Shown: positions 25,548 through 34,473 of the stretch, piece after piece
Layout of the letters: the number at the start of each line of letters is the position of its first letter
How positions within the stretch are numbered: position 1 is the stretch's first letter
Assembly (NCBI RefSeq): GCF_002433005.1
Contig: NZ_DJHF01000020.1
Location: 62,001 to 126,000 of the forward strand
Source: Acetomicrobium sp. UBA5826
GTDB taxonomy: Bacteria; Synergistota; Synergistia; Synergistales; Acetomicrobiaceae
DNA: 64,000 bases
Reading direction: 5' to 3'
Translations under genes and position numbers: made by a program
The notes under the pieces: generated by a model
Databases searched by the model: none
Told to the model about the DNA's origin: nothing
Seen by the model: only the letters and a program-made list of their open reading frames with translations

Positions 25548-27152
25548 ATGAGTAAGTACGTTTTTGTTACCGGAGGCGTGGTTTCATCTCTTGGAAAAGG
25601 CATTACGGCAGCATCGCTGGGGCTGTTGCTTAAACGAAGAGGCTATAAGGTGACGGCTATTAAATTGGATCCATACATCAATGTGGATGCCGGCACGATG
25701 AACCCCTATCAGCATGGTGAAGTTTTTGTGACCGACGATGGTGCAGAAACGGATTTGGATCTTGGGCATTACGAAAGGTTTATTGACGAATCTTTAATGG
25801 CTAAAAATAATGTAACTACAGGTCAGGTGTATTCCTCTGTAATAAAAAAAGAACGGGAGGGCAAGTATCTGGGAGCCACCGTTCAGGTCATACCGCACAT
25901 CACGAATGAAATACAGGAGAGGATTCAAAAAGCTGGAGAAGGCTTTGATGTAGTATTGGTAGAGATAGGTGGAACTGTAGGGGATATTGAGGGTCAGCCT
26001 TTTTTGGAAGCCATCAGGCAGTTTGGTTACAGAGTCGGCAGGGAAAACGTAGTATATTGTCATGTCACTCTGGTTCCCTTTATACCCACGGCAGGAGAAT
26101 TAAAGACCAAACCAACCCAACATAGCGTAAACGAGTTACGGCGTATTGGAATTCAACCTGACGTAGTTGTATGCAGGACAAGCCTTCCTTTGCAAGAAGA
26201 ACTGAGAGATAAAATAGCTCTATTTTGCAATGTAAAGAAAAAGAACGTTGTAGAAGCCATTGATTGTGATAATATTTACAAAATACCCATGCTACTGCGC
26301 GATCAGGGATTCGATACCATGGTTATGGAGATGCTGAACCTTGAAAACAGCGAAGAGCCAGATTTGAAAGAATGGGAAAATTACTTACGACGGAGCGAAA
26401 ATTCTTCAAAAAATGTCGAAATAGCCCTAGTGGGAAAATATGTAGGACACAAAGACGCCTATCTCTCCGTCAAGGAAGCACTGGAACACGCGTCGGTTAA
26501 CAACGGTGCTCATGTAAACATTCGTTACGTAGAGGCGGAGGAGCTCGAACGGCAGGGAGTCAACATTCTAAAAGGGGTGAATGGCATATTGGTGCCCGGC
26601 GGATTTGGTAGAAGAGGAATTGAAGGAAAGATCATGGCTGCGCGATATGCTCGCGAAAATAGGATACCTTACCTCGGCCTGTGTCTGGGAATGCAAATTG
26701 CTGTAGTAGAATTTGCCAGAAACGTTTGTTCCATTGTTTCTGCCCATAGCTCCGAATTTGATCCGGGAACGCCCAACCCTGTCATTCATTTATTGGAAGA
26801 ACAAAAAAACATATCCGATGTGGGCGGCAGTATGAGGCTTGGGTCCTACCCCTGCGAAATAAAACAGGGTACTCTGGCCTATGAGGCATACGGAGAAGCT
26901 ATGGTCTACGAAAGACATCGTCATAGGTGGGAATTTAATAACGATTACAGGAGTCGCTTGGAGAAAGAAGGTTTACTTGTTTCAGGAGTGTGCCCCGACA
27001 GAAATTTGGTTGAAATTGTCGAATTGAGGGATCACCCGTGGTTTGTCGGTGTTCAGTTCCATCCCGAATTTAAATCTCGCCCTACGAGACCGCATCCCCT
27101 CTTTTCGTCTTTTGTAGGGGCAGCTTTGAAGAATGGCTCTATTATAAACTGA
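25548..27152 (+). CDS. pyrG: CTP synthase
   Basis: The 534-residue enzyme makes CTP from UTP and glutamine. The synthetase domain opens with KYVFVTGGVVSSLGKGI (ATP site) and contains KLDPYINVDAGTMNPYQHGEVFV. The class I glutaminase half holds the nucleophile GLCLGMQ near residue 380 and the FHPEFKSRP histidine-glutamate near 505. Length is normal. ACGGAGGTATACAT is the ribosome site. Confidence 0.98.
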   Translation: MSKYVFVTGGVVSSLGKGITAASLGLLLKRRGYKVTAIKLDPYINVDAGTMNPYQHGEVFVTDDGAETDLDLGHYERFIDESLMAKNNVTTGQVYSSVIKKEREGKYLGATVQVIPHITNEIQERIQKAGEGFDVVLVEIGGTVGDIEGQPFLEAIRQFGYRVGRENVVYCHVTLVPFIPTAGELKTKPTQHSVNELRRIGIQPDVVVCRTSLPLQEELRDKIALFCNVKKKNVVEAIDCDNIYKIPMLLRDQGFDTMVMEMLNLENSEEPDLKEWENYLRRSENSSKNVEIALVGKYVGHKDAYLSVKEALEHASVNNGAHVNIRYVEAEELERQGVNILKGVNGILVPGGFGRRGIEGKIMAARYARENRIPYLGLCLGMQIAVVEFARNVCSIVSAHSSEFDPGTPNPVIHLLEEQKNISDVGGSMRLGSYPCEIKQGTLAYEAYGEAMVYERHRHRWEFNNDYRSRLEKEGLLVSGVCPDRNLVEIVELRDHPWFVGVQFHPEFKSRPTRPHPLFSSFVGAALKNGSIIN

Positions 27153-27166
27153 AGGGAGCGACTGTC

Positions 27167-28207
27167 ATGAGAGGGAAACTGAAAAGCCTGCTTATAGTAA
27201 TGGCAATAGCGATGATTATCTCTAGTAACATGGCTGCATACGGGGAAGAAGCCCTTGATAAACCCCCTTTTGAGATTCTATCCCACATCGAAGAGTTGAC
27301 CTATGGGCAGCCTAAAAGCGGAGGATTAATGTCTCGTTTGTCCGAAATAGAGAAAGCATATTTCGGGAGAGAGTTGCCGGGAAGCCTTTCGGAACGTCAA
27401 CAAGCTTTCTTGAATTTTCTGGAGAATGGATTGCCGGATCAACCGTCCTTCATTTTTAAGTTAGGGGTATGCGAGTGGATCGTAACACAGAAGATTGGCG
27501 ACGGCAATTTGAAGGAACGCCTAGAAGCTCTTGAGAAGTTGCTGGAGGGTGAACCTAAAATAGACGGCCCCTTTGCGATGAGGCTTGAGCGAATAGTAGG
27601 CTTAATACTTCCTGAGGGCATAACATGGGAGGAAGTTGAAGTTCCCGACAAAAAGGTTTTTAAAGTGGCCTTGAAGAACACTCTATCGCCTCAGGACGTA
27701 AAGGTGGGAGATTCCGTTGAGCTTGTAATGCAGGGTGATTTTGTCGTAAATACATCCTTGATCGCCCCTTCAGGAAGCTACGTTCTCGGTAGAATTGACA
27801 GCATAAAACCTCCCAGGAGTTTTGGTAGACCTGCAGAGGTTAAAATCGCCTTCGATCATATCATACCTTTAGACCTTGTAAATAAAATCCCGGTAATGAT
27901 GGGCGAAGAAGCAGAAAAAGCCAGCAAGGCCGACGATAGCGTAATTGCAGCGGCCGGAGCCAGTTTTGTCGGTGCTATTCTGCTCGGTCCTCTCGGTTTT
28001 GCAGGTGGAATGCTCGTGAAGGGCGATGTCAAAGACATACCGGCAGGTACCCCTTTTTATCTGGAAACTGCTAAAGCTACGACTGTAAGGGCCTATCCCG
28101 TGCCCGAGATGTTGCAAAGTATAATTAACCCGTCGCAGACACCTCCTCCTGCGGAAGAGGTCGAGCAAACGGAAAATACATCTACGACTAACAATAAAAC
28201 CAAATAG
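27167..28207 (+). CDS. Exported protein of unknown function with an internal helical repeat
   Basis: I do not recognise this 346-residue protein. A signal peptide (residues 1-26, ending AAYG) leads to two copies of a helical unit, residues ~36-65 and ~118-147, that align over E-x-L-x3-E-x-L-x2-G-x-P-K-x2-G-x4-RL-x2-I. A beta-type domain follows (DVKVGDSVELVMQGDFVV, then SYVLGRIDSIKPPRSFGRPAEVKI), then an Ala/Gly-rich hydrophobic hairpin (SVIAAAGASFVGAILLGPLG) and a disordered Pro/Glu/Thr tail. It follows pyrG by 14 nt and precedes other exported proteins, lptC and lptD. Confidence 0.7.
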   Translation: MRGKLKSLLIVMAIAMIISSNMAAYGEEALDKPPFEILSHIEELTYGQPKSGGLMSRLSEIEKAYFGRELPGSLSERQQAFLNFLENGLPDQPSFIFKLGVCEWIVTQKIGDGNLKERLEALEKLLEGEPKIDGPFAMRLERIVGLILPEGITWEEVEVPDKKVFKVALKNTLSPQDVKVGDSVELVMQGDFVVNTSLIAPSGSYVLGRIDSIKPPRSFGRPAEVKIAFDHIIPLDLVNKIPVMMGEEAEKASKADDSVIAAAGASFVGAILLGPLGFAGGMLVKGDVKDIPAGTPFYLETAKATTVRAYPVPEMLQSIINPSQTPPPAEEVEQTENTSTTNNKTK

Positions 28208-28274
28208 GGATAAAGATAATTACATTATGCCTAGTCGTTAACGACTAATGCATATGTTATTGGAGGGGTAAAGC

Positions 28275-28700
28275 ATGAAGAAAATTATCTTAATTTTGTC
28301 TTTGGCTGCAATGATTTCTACAGGAGGAGGCATTGCATATGCCTTCGATGTATCGGATATAATAGGCGTTATTGGGGGAGGTTTTTTGGTAGAGACTATA
28401 GCTGATCCCCTTAACGATTTCATAAACACTGTCACGTTAAATAGAGGTGTGGCTTCTGAAGAATCTACCAAAGTTGTGCCAATAGTATCCGTAGGCCAAG
28501 GAACGCGCATAGGTGCTGCCCAGGTTTCGGGCCCAAAATCGGCCATAGATAATACGAAAGCTGTAGCAAGGATCGATGCCAAGTTTCAGGATCGCTTCAG
28601 GATAGAAATTTTAATACCCATTGATTCTCTAAACCCTTTGGAGCGATTTAGAAGAGTTCAAGGAGTGGGCGTTTCTGCTGTTATAGATTACAAGTTATAA
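28275..28700 (+). CDS. Exported protein of unknown function, 141 aa
   Basis: A small secreted or periplasmic protein with a clear signal peptide ending at AYA (residues 1-23). The mature part begins FDVSDIIGVIGGGFLVETIADPLNDFINTVTLNRG, a glycine-rich amphipathic segment, and then beta strands ending in IPIDSLNPLERFRRVQGVGVSAVIDYKL. No family recognised. GGAGGGG lies upstream of the ATG. It lies between two other unknown exported proteins, so the three may act together at the envelope. Confidence 0.65.
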   Translation: MKKIILILSLAAMISTGGGIAYAFDVSDIIGVIGGGFLVETIADPLNDFINTVTLNRGVASEESTKVVPIVSVGQGTRIGAAQVSGPKSAIDNTKAVARIDAKFQDRFRIEILIPIDSLNPLERFRRVQGVGVSAVIDYKL

Positions 28701-28730
28701 TCGCAAATGTACAAAGAAGGGGTTCATCTT

Positions 28731-29906
28731 TTGAGGAAGATAAGCTGGATAGCTTTGATTTCGATATTCTTCTGCCTATGTCGTCTTATTGCGGGGTCGG
28801 CGTGGGCAGAAGATGTTGCCATAGAACTGGTGGAAAAGCTTCAAGGCAACACGGCCTTTTGCTGGGGTACGGATTGCCTGGTATGGCTGGTACATTATCC
28901 CGAAGATATTGTAGACCCTTGGGTTTCCATTGAAGCTAAAAGACAAGGGTTCGGCGAACAAGATAAAGAAAAGTATCGCCGGGCCTTTGTCAAGGATTTA
29001 AGGCTCGACGAAAGCGAGCCTTTTCTCCTTACGATATATAATTTCGGCATAAAGCCTCTGTCTTTGAATCCTTTATCAGAGCGCCTGTTTTTGAAAAAAG
29101 ACGGAGAGAAATTGTGCCTGTTGGCTTATGACAGCAGCTTCGATGAACCCATATACGGTTTATTGCAGGGTTTGGTATATTTTCCAAAAATCGACGTCGA
29201 AGAATTTACCGTCCTTTTAGGCGGTCTTGAGCCGAGAGAAATGCTTTTCCCCTTTGGGTCGAAAACATTACAAGCTGAGGCCGATATTCAAAAACACACA
29301 AAGACTGAGGAAACCTGGCATGAAAGTGAAAATGCTGGGGAAAAACCGAAATTTGAGAAGATCGTGGTAGAGCTTCCCGCTACACACACGGTAGAAAGTG
29401 ACGATAAAGAAACAGGGATGAAGGAGAAGAAAGCTCCTGATGAAACAACTTCTTCTGAAAAAGAGGATGTCGCCGGTGAAAGCGACAAGATTGTTGTGCC
29501 CAGGATAGCCCCCGGGCCCGATCCGTTGCTTGGGGCACAAGAACCGCAAGAGACAGATACGGACGTACTTTTGAAGAACATGTTGAAAGACATCGAAAAA
29601 GAAACTTCCATGACCAAAGAGGAGGTTGTAAGGCTTTTTGTAGAAAGCTGGATAGCCGGAGATACTGAAACGATGTATAAGCTTCTATCGACTGAAAGCC
29701 AAAATGCCTATTCATTTGAAGATTTCAAGAAAGCAGCGATGGAGTCCAACATCAGATGGGCTTTTAGCGATGGATATGATCTCGCGTGGATCAACGACAA
29801 CAGAGTAAAAATTAGCGGGATTCAGAAAATGTTCCTTTTAAAAGTTGAACGAAGTAAGGTGTTAGGTGTTGTCGAAGAAAGGAGAAGGTGGCGAATTGTT
29901 TGGTAA
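28731..29906 (+). CDS. Exported protein with acidic linker and NTF2-like C-terminal domain, function unknown
   Basis: The 391-residue product has a hydrophobic signal (WIALISIFFCLCRLIAGSAWA) and an N-terminal domain to about residue 180. A long low-complexity, Glu/Lys/Thr-rich linker spans residues ~185-290. The C-terminal domain (TKEEVVRLFVESWIAGDTETMYKLL..., about 100 residues) has the pattern of NTF2/SnoaL-like folds. TTG 28731 is chosen because AAGAAGGGG lies 8 nt upstream; ATG 28707 has no ribosome site. It overlaps lptC by 11 nt, which ties it to LPS transport. Confidence 0.65.
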   Translation: MRKISWIALISIFFCLCRLIAGSAWAEDVAIELVEKLQGNTAFCWGTDCLVWLVHYPEDIVDPWVSIEAKRQGFGEQDKEKYRRAFVKDLRLDESEPFLLTIYNFGIKPLSLNPLSERLFLKKDGEKLCLLAYDSSFDEPIYGLLQGLVYFPKIDVEEFTVLLGGLEPREMLFPFGSKTLQAEADIQKHTKTEETWHESENAGEKPKFEKIVVELPATHTVESDDKETGMKEKKAPDETTSSEKEDVAGESDKIVVPRIAPGPDPLLGAQEPQETDTDVLLKNMLKDIEKETSMTKEEVVRLFVESWIAGDTETMYKLLSTESQNAYSFEDFKKAAMESNIRWAFSDGYDLAWINDNRVKISGIQKMFLLKVERSKVLGVVEERRRWRIVW

Positions 29907-30450
29907 AAAGAGGTTGTGGCTTATAATTCTTTTTATCGTTTTTGCCGGCTTCTTCGCCGCTTTTTTGGTGAGGGATTTGTATTTGACTGTCGAAAGTGAT
30001 GACGGTGATAAAAATGTCTTTGCAGTAGAAAATATCCATTATCAAAATATAATTGACGATAGTCTGTACATATTGGATGCTAAAAAAGGATGGAAGACGA
30101 AAGATATGTATGTGCTTGAAGATATTAGTATTTCCATTAAAGGAAGCAGCGACAGCGAATGGAAGGTGCAGGCTAAGAAGGGGAGCGTTCCAGAATTGTC
30201 CGGGGGTGTTGTCAGTTTAAAGGATGCCAACGGCATTACACAGGTAAATTCGGATAAGTATCATTGGGAATCCCCTGAGATACACTGGAAACCTGACGAA
30301 AAACTTTTTTTCTTTGATAACGGCATTCGTGCCTTTGGCGATTTAATAGAAATAGAGTCCCGGAGAGGAGTGGTGCGCCTTTCCGGTGAAATGCAATTGT
30401 CTGAAAGGGTTAAAGTAGTATATAAAGCGCAAGACTTGGCAAACAAATGA
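29896..30450 (+). CDS. lptC: LptC-like LPS export protein
   Basis: A protein of about 184 residues with one N-terminal membrane helix (LWLIILFIVFAGFFAAFLV) and a periplasmic beta-jellyroll domain, the LptC layout. In the Lpt bridge LptC passes LPS from the inner-membrane ABC transporter to LptA and LptD. TTG 29896 follows AAGGAGAAGG and overlaps the upstream gene by 11 nt; GTG 29866 is an alternative. The call rests on topology, size and the lptD gene immediately downstream. Confidence 0.75.
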   Translation: MFGKKRLWLIILFIVFAGFFAAFLVRDLYLTVESDDGDKNVFAVENIHYQNIIDDSLYILDAKKGWKTKDMYVLEDISISIKGSSDSEWKVQAKKGSVPELSGGVVSLKDANGITQVNSDKYHWESPEIHWKPDEKLFFFDNGIRAFGDLIEIESRRGVVRLSGEMQLSERVKVVYKAQDLANK

Positions 30451-30484
30451 CATCACTTTCGTTCCAATAGAAGGGGAATTAAAT

Positions 30485-32197
30485 ATGATGAGACGCGACC
30501 ATTCGAGTCTACGCAAAAACGGTATTTATATTTTTTTATTGATATTTTTTGTATCTTTCGCAAGCACTTGTGCCGTTGCTCAAGATGCTTCCTTGCCAAT
30601 CACGCTGGAAGCGGATAGAGTGGTTTTTTTTGAGGCTGAGAACCGTGCCGAGGCCGAAGGGAGTGTTGTCATAAAACGAGCCGATATGACGCTTACTGCT
30701 CCTTACGTTGAGTATTACGTAAATAACTCAATGGTATTTGCCCAGAGCAAGGATAACGAGCCTGTCGTTTTAGAATGGGGCGAAAGGATTTTAAGGGGAG
30801 ATAAGTTAGAATACAACTTAATGACTCAGGAGGGTGTAATGCAAAACGGATCGGGCCAAGAAGGCCCTGTCTACGTATATGGCGGGGATGTCATGGTAGC
30901 ACCCGCAGAGGCGGCATTAGAGAAAGGTTGGTTGGGCAAGGAGGATTTAAAAAAGACCGACAGAGAGGCCCACGTTGCCGTCTGGGAAAGGGCGAACTAT
31001 ACGACTTGCGATGCGCCTCAACCTCATTATCACCTTTATACTACGAAAATGACTGTAATACCGGGAAATAAAGTGGTTCTAAAGCGTCCCAAGGTCTATA
31101 TGGACGGTAAATTGCTCTTCACATATATTTTTAACTATGAAGTCAGTTTAAAAGAAAGAAAGCCGGGCGGTCCTTTCGTTTATCAATTCAAGGACGACTC
31201 GGACAAGGGAACGGGAATCATAGGATACGGCCCTATCGTCACGGACGACAGGCTGTCCGTAAATGCCCATCTGGCTTATTGGTCTGATATGAATGAAGAG
31301 TGGATATTATCGGGCAATTACGTTCTTACCGATCAGTGGAATTTATTTGCCTCGGCAGCCTATTTATATAATTCGGATGAGGACGAAAAGAGATATCGTC
31401 CCAGCTGGGGTGCAGGCTACCATAATGCAGGATTTTCCGGAAGGGTTCATTGGACTCAGGCAGAAAGCGTTTCTATAAAAAAAGAATCGGGAAGAACTTA
31501 CAATGGCGTACTTTGGCGGTCTCCCGAAGTCGAGTTGTTCACTCCCTGGGTCGATCTGACCTCAAAGACTAAATCGCGGCTCGCCCTTTATTGGGGGCAT
31601 TATGAAGCTATGGGAGTTAGAGGTGAAGATGAGGCATCGGTCGATAGATGGGGTTACGGTTTCGACTTTTCTACTTCTTTTTTGCCCTTGGATAAAAAGA
31701 ACAATAACTTCACTCCCTTCATTTGGTCTAGTTATCAGTGGTTTAAATACGATGACCCAAGTCAACGTCAGGAAATTATCGATGTAATATGGGGTTTGCG
31801 TTACCGCATCGGCGAATTCCCCATGGTGACAAGCTATGCTCAGCGTTGGACTACGGGCGAATCGCCGATGAGTTGGGACGATTACGACGATAGGCGAGAG
31901 ATCTTTCAGACTGTTGGGATTCCTTTGGGCAGTCGCTGGAGGGTTGCCGTAAGGACGGCTTACGATTTCAGGGACGAACATTTGGATGAGGTTGTGGGAA
32001 GCCTGGTATACGATGAGCATTGTTATGCCTGGGAGATAATATATAAAGATGAGAGACCGTTATATTCCGATGAAGATGAAGACGACTGGATCGGCTTGAG
32101 GTTGGTTATAAAAGCTTTCCCTGAGAGCAATATTACCTTTGGCGGAGAGGTCGAAGAGATAAGAAGTCCGGCCCAGGAGGTTGGTTTCATAAAATGA
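30485..32197 (+). CDS. lptD: LptD/OstA-like outer-membrane LPS assembly protein
   Basis: The 570-residue protein has a signal peptide ending AVAQ, then an OstA/LptA-type jellyroll (LPITLEADRVVFFEAENRAEAEGS, residues ~35-135), then a long beta-rich region with alternating aromatic residues typical of an outer-membrane barrel. The length is short compared with about 780 residues in E. coli. An outer-membrane LptD implies LPS-like lipids at the cell surface. ddl overlaps its stop by 4 nt. Confidence 0.85.
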   Translation: MMRRDHSSLRKNGIYIFLLIFFVSFASTCAVAQDASLPITLEADRVVFFEAENRAEAEGSVVIKRADMTLTAPYVEYYVNNSMVFAQSKDNEPVVLEWGERILRGDKLEYNLMTQEGVMQNGSGQEGPVYVYGGDVMVAPAEAALEKGWLGKEDLKKTDREAHVAVWERANYTTCDAPQPHYHLYTTKMTVIPGNKVVLKRPKVYMDGKLLFTYIFNYEVSLKERKPGGPFVYQFKDDSDKGTGIIGYGPIVTDDRLSVNAHLAYWSDMNEEWILSGNYVLTDQWNLFASAAYLYNSDEDEKRYRPSWGAGYHNAGFSGRVHWTQAESVSIKKESGRTYNGVLWRSPEVELFTPWVDLTSKTKSRLALYWGHYEAMGVRGEDEASVDRWGYGFDFSTSFLPLDKKNNNFTPFIWSSYQWFKYDDPSQRQEIIDVIWGLRYRIGEFPMVTSYAQRWTTGESPMSWDDYDDRREIFQTVGIPLGSRWRVAVRTAYDFRDEHLDEVVGSLVYDEHCYAWEIIYKDERPLYSDEDEDDWIGLRLVIKAFPESNITFGGEVEEIRSPAQEVGFIK

Positions 32198-33144
32198 GAG
32201 TTTTAGTGTTGTATGGAGGCGATAGCCCGGAACGTGAGGTCTCTTTGGCGAGTGGGAAGGCTGTATTGGAAGCAGCTTCAAGGTGTGGGTTCGATGTATT
32301 GGATGGCTATGTTGAAACGGTCAAAGACGTAGTTAGGCTGATGAATGAGCGTGATTGCGATGTAATATTTATAGCCTTACACGGAAGCTGGGGAGAAGAC
32401 GGCAGGTTGCAGGCCTTTCTTGATTTTTACGACATCCCCTACACAGGGTCGGGATCTGAGGCATGTATGCTTGCCATGAATAAAGTATTGAGTAAATATA
32501 GGTTTCAAAGAGACGGAATTCCCACCCCCGATGGTGTTGAGGCCAACTTATTTCAAGAGGGGATCAATGGCGCTTGCAAAAAAATCTTGGAATACTACGA
32601 TTATTTTTTGAATGGCGGTAAAATGGTCATCAAACCGGCGAGGTGTGGCAGTACATTGGGTGTTTCCGTCATCACATCCTCCAGCGACGTATATGAAGCT
32701 GTTCAGCTGGCTTCAAGCTATGATAGCCTTATCATTGCGGAGCGTTATATCTCTGGAAAAGAGATAACCGTTGCTGTTTGGGATGACGGCAAGCCACAAG
32801 CATTTCCCGTAATCGAAATAGTCCCCAAAAATTCGCTTTATAGCTATAAAGCGAAATATACACCCGGCAACAGCGCATATTTCGTGCCGGCGCAATTAGA
32901 GGATTCGATCGCCAAAAGGACTCAAGAGGCCGCGCTAATGGCCCATGTCAGCTTGGGGTGTGAGCTGTACAGCAGGGTAGATATGCGCCTCGATACCCAA
33001 GGGAATCCCTATGTATTGGAAGTCAATACAGTTCCAGGACTAACGAGTACCAGTTTGGTCCCTAAAGCTGCAAAGGCGATCGGATGGGATTTCGACAGAT
33101 TTGTGAAGGCACTTATCCAAAATACACTGAATAAAAAGCTCTAA
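32194..33144 (+). CDS. ddl: D-alanine--D-alanine ligase
   Basis: The 316-residue ATP-grasp enzyme makes D-Ala-D-Ala for peptidoglycan. Its opening VLYGGDSPEREVSLASG, the nucleotide loop KPARCGSTLGV near residue 150, ISGKEITVAVW, and the C-terminal EVNTVPGLTSTS with metal ligands are all present. ATG overlaps the lptD stop (ATGA), so cell-wall and outer-membrane genes are co-translated. Confidence 0.96.
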   Translation: MRVLVLYGGDSPEREVSLASGKAVLEAASRCGFDVLDGYVETVKDVVRLMNERDCDVIFIALHGSWGEDGRLQAFLDFYDIPYTGSGSEACMLAMNKVLSKYRFQRDGIPTPDGVEANLFQEGINGACKKILEYYDYFLNGGKMVIKPARCGSTLGVSVITSSSDVYEAVQLASSYDSLIIAERYISGKEITVAVWDDGKPQAFPVIEIVPKNSLYSYKAKYTPGNSAYFVPAQLEDSIAKRTQEAALMAHVSLGCELYSRVDMRLDTQGNPYVLEVNTVPGLTSTSLVPKAAKAIGWDFDRFVKALIQNTLNKKL

Positions 33145-33206
33145 TTAAAATTAGATATAAAGAGAAAAGAAAAGACGCTTATAAGCTTTCTTTAAATATT
33201 TTGTCT

Positions 33207-33701
33207 TTACACTTCTATATTAAGAATTTTAAGCCGTCTAACTCCGCGGGGCGCCCTTGCTATAACCTCATCTCCCACGCTCTTTCCTATTATCGCTTGC
33301 CCAACGGGACTAGAGACAGAAATTTTATGATTGTTGGGATCGGTTTCTTCCGAATTAACGATTACATAGGTGAATTCTCTATTCAAGTCCAAATCTTTCA
33401 ATGTTACCTTGGTCCCTAAAGTCACCTGGCTGGTATCTATTTGGTCGTTCTCTATCACCTTAGCTTTGGATAACTGTGTTTCCAACTGTTGAATTCTGGC
33501 CTCTAGTTTTGCCTGGGCCTCTTTAGCTGCATGATATTCTGCGTTTTCGCTCAAATCGCCAAAGGATCTGGCCTCTTCGAGTTGCTGAGATATTTCCGAT
33601 CGGCCTTCGCTTCTTAGTTTAATCAATTCAGCCCTCAACTTCTGATATCCTTCACGTGTCATAAGGATGACATCGTCTTGTTGGGTTCTCTGTGTCGACA
33701 T
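33207..33701 (-). CDS. greA: Transcription elongation factor GreA
   Basis: A 164-residue factor that rescues backtracked RNA polymerase. The N-terminal coiled coil carries the acidic tip GDLSENAEYHAAKEAQ (residues ~48-63) and the C-terminal FKBP-like domain ends with SPVGQAIIGKSVGDEV. CAAGGAGGTAAGGTAT precedes the ATG. Monocistronic. Confidence 0.96.
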   Translation of the reverse strand: MSTQRTQQDDVILMTREGYQKLRAELIKLRSEGRSEISQQLEEARSFGDLSENAEYHAAKEAQAKLEARIQQLETQLSKAKVIENDQIDTSQVTLGTKVTLKDLDLNREFTYVIVNSEETDPNNHKISVSSPVGQAIIGKSVGDEVIARAPRGVRRLKILNIEV

Positions 33702-33845
33702 ATACCTTACCTCCTTGAGGAAAGAGCTTTATGGATCGCTTAGGCTTTAAGAATTTTACAACATTTATCGGCTATGTCAATCGACACATCGTAATTGCCA
33801 GTGAAATGACGAGGTTGAGGGTCCTCCTTTGCTGGATGTGGCGAT

Positions 33846-34262
33846 TTAATTTTCATATAAGTCGTGCATTCTAATTTTTTGTCGTAATTTCCATCGATCG
33901 ATTTCGTTTTGGAGAGATAATATCGATTCGTGAAGACGATATATCCTAAATCTGTTTGCCGGATCTGTATACAATGTTAATCGTAAGTTAAATCGATGTT
34001 GTTGCATGTGACGGATGTTCTGGCCTATGTAAGTGGGGATTTTGACTTTATATGGCACGGCAGCAGAATAATATCTGTATCCTGCAATATGATTTGTCGC
34101 ATGTCCGTGATTCCATTCTTTTATCGTATTAGGGATATAAATATTGTACTGTGTATAACCTAAATGTTTTCCATTGAATCCATAACTTCCTTGAGCCAAA
34201 GCTGAGCCAAAAAAGCATATCAGTATTGTTACCGCTAACACCGCTATTGCTGATTTTTTCAT
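33846..34262 (-). CDS. Small His/Tyr-rich exported protein, predicted metal-regulated
   Basis: I do not recognise this 138-residue protein. A signal peptide ends at ALA; the mature part is rich in His, Tyr and Asn (EWNHGHATNHIAGYRYY, IRHMQQHRF) and closes with a basic helix (LQNEIDRWKLRQKIRMHDLYEN). The histidine pairs could bind metal. GAGGTGACATACC precedes the ATG. The promoter is overlapped by a perfect palindrome of DtxR/MntR type, so expression probably responds to Fe(II) or Mn(II). Confidence 0.65.
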   Translation of the reverse strand: MKKSAIAVLAVTILICFFGSALAQGSYGFNGKHLGYTQYNIYIPNTIKEWNHGHATNHIAGYRYYSAAVPYKVKIPTYIGQNIRHMQQHRFNLRLTLYTDPANRFRIYRLHESILSLQNEIDRWKLRQKIRMHDLYEN

Positions 34263-34276
34263 GGTATGTCACCTCT

Positions 34277-34322
34277 AATTTAGGTTTACCTAAATTGTAT
34301 CCCAAAATGAAGAGAATTTCAA
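34277..34322 (-). promoter_or_regulatory. Promoter with overlapping DtxR/MntR-type operator
   Basis: AATTTAGGT-TT-ACCTAAATT at 34277-34296 is a perfect 9-2-9 palindrome resembling DtxR/IdeR/MntR boxes. It overlaps the -10 TACAAT (34299-34294) of a promoter whose -35 TTGAAA (34322-34317) lies 17 nt upstream, all reading towards the His-rich exported protein. A bound repressor would block polymerase. Confidence 0.7.
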
Positions 34323-34395
34323 TGGTTTCACAGCGATTTCCGATGGTGAAGTCGATAAAAAAGTGCAATGTCAGGATATTAAAGCAAAACAATAC

Positions 34396-34424
34396 TTGAC
34401 AAAGTCATATGGCTTGGTTTAATT
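34396..34424 (+). promoter_or_regulatory. Probable promoter of the TSUP permease gene
   Basis: TTGACA (34396-34401) followed after 17 nt by TTAATT (34419-34424). It lies about 50 nt upstream of the start codon. Confidence 0.5.
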
Positions 34425-34473
34425 ATCATGCACATTTCGTTAAAATTTTTTTGAAAATATCGGAGGAACTTTA

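Noticed and set aside
33144..33206. Terminator between ddl and greA
   Set aside because: Only a short loopless palindrome (GCTTATAAGC) and weak T runs; not strong enough to list.
33800..33845. Short segment TTTGCTGGATGTGGC similar to TTTGCTGGGTGCGGC at 7530
   Set aside because: Both encode FAGCG in one frame, but the flanks do not match and a stop lies just upstream; judged chance similarity.
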